Origin: Phycisphaerae bacterium
GTDB lineage: Bacteria > Planctomycetota > Phycisphaerae > Sedimentisphaerales > SG8-4
Assembly: GCA_030613765.1 (NCBI GenBank)
Contig: JAUWLI010000134.1
Location: 1 to 7,666 of the forward strand
DNA length: 7,666 bases
Reading direction: 5' to 3'
Made by a program: the position numbers and the translations under genes. Positions 5,137-7,666 of this stretch are shown here, one piece after another; within the stretch, counting starts at the first letter, position 1, and the number at the start of each line of letters is the position of its first letter. The notes beneath the pieces were generated by a model. The model had not been told where the DNA came from. It worked only from the letters and a program-made list of their open reading frames with translations, and ran no database searches.

Positions 5137-5644
5137 GTTTGCCTGTCTCGTACTTCTTTATTTTGTCTCGCAATTCTGCCGCCATTTCATAATCTTCGCT
5201 CTGCACCGCCGCTTCGAGCTGCTGTCGGAGCGTAATAAGCTTGATTTGCTTTTTCGTGCCCGTGGAGGTCTTCGAAGGGACTTTGCCACAGTGAGTAGTT
5301 TTTCCGTTGTGAGCTTTTTCTATCAGGCGGCGAAGTGGTTTCTCAAAAATCTCATAATCATAAGGACAACCCAGAGCCGCCTCCTTTCGGAATTGGTCGA
5401 GTGTAAATCCACAGTGCGGGCACGAAGTCGAGGCCCCCTCCTCCGAAGGGCCGAACAACTCCTCGTCTGTCGGCTGTACGGCAAGCAGACTGTTGAGCAG
5501 CTCATTCAAAGGGATCTGACTCTTGACGGCTATACCCTGCTCCTGTGCGCAATGCTCACAAATATGCATCTCGGCGCGCACCCCATCAGCAATCTCAGTC
5601 AGGTGAATAGTCGCATCATTTTTGGTACAAATTTGACACTGCAT
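5114..5644 (-). CDS. mcsA: McsA zinc-binding activator of McsB, with UVR motif
   Basis: This 176-residue protein has CQIC (C3, C6) and CEHC (C29, C32) near the N terminus. A second zinc-type site follows with CPHC (C75, C78), then GCPYDYE, where C93 is not followed by the usual second cysteine (C-x-x-D instead of C-x-x-C). C119 may or may not help. The C terminus holds a UVR motif (LRQQLEAAVQSEDYEMAAELRDKI, about 139-162), as in UvrB, ClpC and McsA. McsA binds zinc and activates the arginine kinase McsB. The start at ATG 5644 is well placed, with AGGGAA (5658-5653) eight bases upstream, inside a tandem repeat. It is the first gene of an mcsA-mcsB unit with its own promoter at 5738-5766. Identification rests on the cysteine layout, the UVR motif and the mcsB neighbour. 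Confidence 0.93.
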   Translation of the reverse strand: MQCQICTKNDATIHLTEIADGVRAEMHICEHCAQEQGIAVKSQIPLNELLNSLLAVQPTDEELFGPSEEGASTSCPHCGFTLDQFRKEAALGCPYDYEIFEKPLRRLIEKAHNGKTTHCGKVPSKTSTGTKKQIKLITLRQQLEAAVQSEDYEMAAELRDKIKKYETGKHEADRSK

Positions 5645-5650
5645 ATAAAT

Positions 5651-5678
5651 GATTCCCTATTCTCGATTCCCTATTCTC
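5651..5678 (-). repeat. Perfect 14-bp tandem duplication in the mcsA leader
   Basis: GATTCCCTATTCTC occurs twice head to tail on the plus strand (5651-5664, 5665-5678), and GATACTC continues after it. Read on the transcribed minus strand, each copy contains AGGGAA. The proximal copy serves as the mcsA ribosome binding site at eight bases from the ATG, and the distal copy is 14 bases further up. Such repeats can expand or contract by slippage. Confidence 0.75.
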
Positions 5679-5680
5679 GA

Positions 5681-5700
5681 TACTCAACACTCGTTGAATA
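5681..5700 (-). promoter_or_regulatory. Inverted repeat in the mcsA leader
   Basis: TACTCAAC (5681-5688) and GTTGAATA (5693-5700) form an 8-base inverted repeat with one non-Watson-Crick position and a 4-base centre. It lies between the predicted mcsA start point and the tandem repeat. It could be an operator or an RNA hairpin. It does not match the CtsR heptad repeat or the HrcA CIRCE element. Confidence 0.4.
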
Positions 5701-5737
5701 CCCAGCATGGGGCATCGAGCAAATTTCTGACATATAT

Positions 5738-5766
5738 ATCATACCACAATTCTATCGACCCCGCAA
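5738..5766 (-). promoter_or_regulatory. Sigma-70 promoter for mcsA-mcsB
   Basis: On the minus strand, TTGCGG (5766-5761) and TATGAT (5743-5738) are 17 bases apart. Transcription would begin near 5731 and leave an 87-base leader to the mcsA ATG, containing the inverted repeat at 5681-5700 and the 14-bp tandem repeat. It lies in the gap between the pterin enzyme gene and mcsA, so mcsAB can be expressed on its own. Confidence 0.6.
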
Positions 5767-5878
5767 GTTCCCGGCAGGCCTGAGAAAGTATCGTCAAATT
5801 CAGGAAACCTCTGTAGGGCGATTTGGCAGAAGCAGTCTATTTATCCGTTTTGAAACGCATTTTTTTGCGATTGCCGGC

Positions 5879-6250
5879 CTAATGTGGACCGGCGAATCTT
5901 GCCGAACAGCCCGGTTCCTCAGTAACCCTTATAGCTTCAAGTTTGACGTCTTTGGGCAGTCTTGGTTGAAGTTTCTCGTATATATACTTTGCTACGTTTT
6001 CGGCAGTCGGGTTGTTCTGCTCAAAATAATCGATGCTGTCCAAAGCTACATTATCAAACTCTGCCACGATATTATCGAGCATCGCCTTTAGGCGGCGAAA
6101 GTCTATAACGAGTCCCATATTGCCTGTTTTTTCTGTGCCGACATCAGCGGTGACGGAGAAGTTATGAGAGTGCGCAGGCTCCTTGGAGCCGTCCGGCAAG
6201 GTCAATTGGTGCGATGCCCAAAAGTGTGTTTCAACACTAACCGTCAACAT
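5879..6250 (-). CDS. 6-pyruvoyl-tetrahydropterin synthase family protein (QueD-like, possibly PTPS-III type)
   Basis: With the ATG at 6250 the protein has 123 residues, the usual QueD/PTPS length. The frame is open further up to a GTG at 6346, but that would overlap coaD and add 32 unconserved residues. Family hallmarks are FWASHQL (H14), AHSHNF (H27, H29; the three zinc ligands), VIDF, NPTAENVA (80-87) and the final EEPGCSARF. These T-fold enzymes act on dihydroneopterin triphosphate and feed queuosine, tetrahydropterin or folate synthesis. The catalytic Cys of QueD (CxxxHGH) is absent: here the string is KEPAHSH, with Glu24 three residues before the His. The PTPS-III subgroup, which can replace dihydroneopterin aldolase (FolB) in folate synthesis, also uses such a Glu. 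The Asp-His catalytic pair reads D66-N67. A queuosine role is therefore doubtful. The gene follows coaD at 43 bases and probably shares its transcript. Confidence 0.85.
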   Translation of the reverse strand: MLTVSVETHFWASHQLTLPDGSKEPAHSHNFSVTADVGTEKTGNMGLVIDFRRLKAMLDNIVAEFDNVALDSIDYFEQNNPTAENVAKYIYEKLQPRLPKDVKLEAIRVTEEPGCSARFAGPH

Positions 6251-6293
6251 ATCTCGTGACTCGCGGCTGGTCGCCGATAATTCGTGCCCCTTG

Positions 6294-6797
6294 TTATGGA
6301 TCACGAGCGACTTTTTTGAGGTGTTGCTGTAACCGATTACGGACACTTTCCGGAATCAGGTTTGAAAGGTCGCCGCCAAGTGTGGCAATCTCTCGAATCA
6401 GAGTCGAACTGGTGAAACCATACTGCTCGCCGGTCATAACAAAGATTGTTTCTATTCCCGCCACAGCCCGGTTTGTCATAGCAAGCTGAAACTCATACTG
6501 CACGTCTGTAAGGCTTCTGAGGCCGCGCAGGATGACATCCGCCTTTTTTTTAGCAGCATATTCAACGGTCAGTCCATCGAAACTCTCAACGGCGACTCCG
6601 GGCATATCGGCTACCAGCTCAGCTATCATCTCCACCCTTTCGCGGGGCGTAAAGAGCTGGTTTTTGACCGGACTTCGCCCGACAGCAATGATAAGCTCGT
6701 CAAAAAGTTTTATGCTACGGTTGATAACATCCAAATGCCCGTTTGTAATCGGGTCGAAGGATCCGGGGAAAACCGCTCTAACAAATTTACGAGCCAT
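6294..6797 (-). CDS. coaD: Phosphopantetheine adenylyltransferase (CoaD)
   Basis: This 167-residue protein transfers AMP from ATP to 4'-phosphopantetheine, giving dephospho-CoA, the penultimate step of coenzyme A synthesis in the cytoplasm. It has the nucleotidyltransferase signature PGSFDPITNGH (11-21, with the T/HxGH-type TNGH at 18-21). The CoaD-specific RGLRSLTDVQYEFQLAMTNR follows at 91-110, then YGFTSSTLIRE (126-136), containing the ISSTxxR-type ATP-binding motif. Length is standard (about 160 residues). The ATG at 6797 is preceded by AAGGTG with good spacing. It lies 80 bases after the S9 peptidase stop and just upstream of the pterin enzyme gene. A weak -10 (TATACT, 6848-6843) lies in the gap, so it may have its own promoter or be read from the S9 gene. 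Confidence 0.96.
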   Translation of the reverse strand: MARKFVRAVFPGSFDPITNGHLDVINRSIKLFDELIIAVGRSPVKNQLFTPRERVEMIAELVADMPGVAVESFDGLTVEYAAKKKADVILRGLRSLTDVQYEFQLAMTNRAVAGIETIFVMTGEQYGFTSSTLIREIATLGGDLSNLIPESVRNRLQQHLKKVARDP

Positions 6798-6842
6798 CAG
6801 TACACCTTGATAATTAATTACGTTTGATACCGAGTTAAGCCC

Positions 6843-6848
6843 AGTATA
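6843..6848 (-). promoter_or_regulatory. Possible -10 box upstream of coaD
   Basis: The minus strand reads TATACT (6848-6843) within an AT-rich gap between the S9 peptidase and coaD, about 45 bases before the coaD ATG. No good -35 lies at 16-18 bases. A 5-bp hairpin (TTGAT/ATCAA) followed by TATTTT sits just downstream of the S9 stop and could be a weak terminator. Confidence 0.25.
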
Positions 6849-6877
6849 TTAAAATATTGATAAACAATAATCAATAA

Positions 6878-7666
6878 TCATTTTTTCAGCCATCTGTCGA
6901 GCCAACCAATCACCGTCTCGTGCCAGAGAATGGAATTGTGGGGCTTTAGCACCCAGTGGTTTTCATCAGGGAAGTAAAGCAGCTTGCTTTCAATGCCGAG
7001 ACGCTGCAGGGCGTTAAACGTGGACAAGCCCTGGGTATCGGCAACCCTAAAATCCAACGCGCCATGGATAACCAGCATCGGGGTTTTCCAGTTTTTGACA
7101 TAGTTGACAGGATTATGCTTTTCATAGCCATCGGGATTTTCCCAGGGTGTTCCGAGATGGTCCCACTCGGGAAACCAGAGCTCTTCTGTGTCAAAGTAGC
7201 CATCCGCTCATCGAGATTGCCATCGTGATTTACCATACAGCGGAAACGGTCCGGCCAGTTTCCTGCTATCCAGTTAACCATATAACCACCGAAGGAAGCG
7301 CCCAGCGCACCCACTCTGTTGCCGTCCATCCAGGAATATCGCTTCAGGGCGGCCGCCAGACCTTTTTGGAGGTCCTCAAGGGGCTTACCGCCCCAGTCGC
7401 CCCTGATGGAGTCAGTAAAGGCCTGCCCATAACCTGTGGAGCCGTGAAAATCCACCATTACGGCCGCATAACCAGCCCCTGCATAGGCTTGTGGGTTCCA
7501 ACGGTAGTGGAAAGTGTTGCCGAAAGAGCCCTGAGGGCCTCCGTGAATTAGAAAAGCCACGGGGTACTTCTTACGGGGATTAAAATCCACGGGCTTGACT
7601 ATGTAGCAATAGACCGTTTCGCCGCTCCAGCCCCTGAAGGAGAACTGCTCGTATTCACCCATTCGG
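6878..7666 (-). pseudogene. S9 family (prolyl oligopeptidase-like) serine peptidase, C-terminal part, frameshifted; 5' end outside window
   Basis: Two minus-strand frames together make the catalytic domain of an S9 peptidase. From the window edge to about 7198 one frame encodes KYPVAFLIHGGPQGSFG, DWGGKPLEDL and the nucleophile elbow GASFGGY (Ser codon at 7296-7294). From about 7195 the frame one step over encodes FDTEELWFPEWD and then MLVIHGALDFRV (catalytic Asp near 7054). It continues to PDENHWVLKP (catalytic His near 6958) and a normal end, WLDRWLKK. The switch needs one missing base in the ATG-GCT-AC-TTT junction, 7203-7193. All three triad residues survive on either side. As written, the first frame runs on into unrelated residues and stops near 6946 without Asp or His. 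The cause is either a genuine recent frameshift or a base lost in sequencing. S9 enzymes cut oligopeptides after Pro, Ala or similar residues. The beta-propeller half and any signal peptide lie beyond the window. Confidence 0.88.

Noticed and set aside
5681..5700. CIRCE element for HrcA upstream of mcsA
   Set aside because: CIRCE needs 9-base arms (TTAGCACTC) with a 9-base gap. The observed arms and spacing do not match.
4976..6091. A 371-codon plus-strand open frame opposite mcsA-mcsB and the pterin enzyme gene
   Set aside because: It has no recognisable domain and runs antisense through three well-supported genes. It is explained by their codon usage.
7193..7203. Programmed -1 ribosomal frameshift in the S9 peptidase
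   Set aside because: No X-XXY-YYZ slippery heptamer is present at the junction, and S9 enzymes are not known to use recoding. A mutation or sequencing error is simpler.
1..7666. tRNA, rRNA, CRISPR array, insertion sequence or phage attachment site
   Set aside because: I saw no cloverleaf-like segments, no regularly spaced repeats, no transposase-like frames and no terminal inverted repeats around any segment. The only repeats are those listed.

Overview
This window most likely comes from a PVC-type bacterium, and I lean towards a Phycisphaerae-like planctomycete. That placement is inference, with no rRNA or marker tree behind it. The pointers are a McsA/McsB pair, a Wzz-type chain-length protein, PEP-CTERM-like tail fragments, a prolyl-oligopeptidase family S9 enzyme and many small unrecognised proteins. 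Base composition is moderate overall, but the segment around 1500-2170 is clearly AT-rich.

Plus-strand half (1-3253). The window opens inside a Wzz/GumC-like polysaccharide co-polymerase (3-1361). Next comes an AT-rich PHP-domain metallohydrolase of CehA/McbA flavour (1510-2166). It is bracketed by two near-identical short repeats (1371-1390 and 2169-2188), each of which can be read as the tail of a PEP-CTERM sorting signal (GLGAVM followed by basic residues). A promoter-like pair and a hairpin with a T tract follow (2207-2308). After that come a small secreted lipoprotein (2473-2892) and a 75-residue orphan (3026-3253) behind a near-consensus promoter.

Middle (3254-4005). A small unrecognised minus-strand gene (3312-3557) faces a 450-base stretch with no convincing conventional gene. 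That stretch holds overlapping divergent promoter-like boxes, a possible leaderless 30-codon ORF, and a second copy of the CU-rich hairpin/terminator seen at 2252-2308.

Minus-strand half (4006-7666). In transcription order this holds the end of a frameshifted S9 peptidase, coaD (coenzyme A synthesis), a 6-pyruvoyl-tetrahydropterin-synthase-family gene with altered catalytic residues, and mcsA-mcsB, which overlap. The mcsA-mcsB pair has its own good promoter and a leader carrying a perfect 14-bp tandem duplication that includes the ribosome binding site. McsA and McsB together form a protein-arginine kinase, which in Firmicutes marks proteins for ClpCP. Neither ctsR nor clpC is in this window.

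The best leads are the PEP-CTERM-tail repeats around the PHP gene, the twin CU-rich hairpins, the mcsAB unit and its leader, and the catalytic-residue substitutions in the pterin enzyme.
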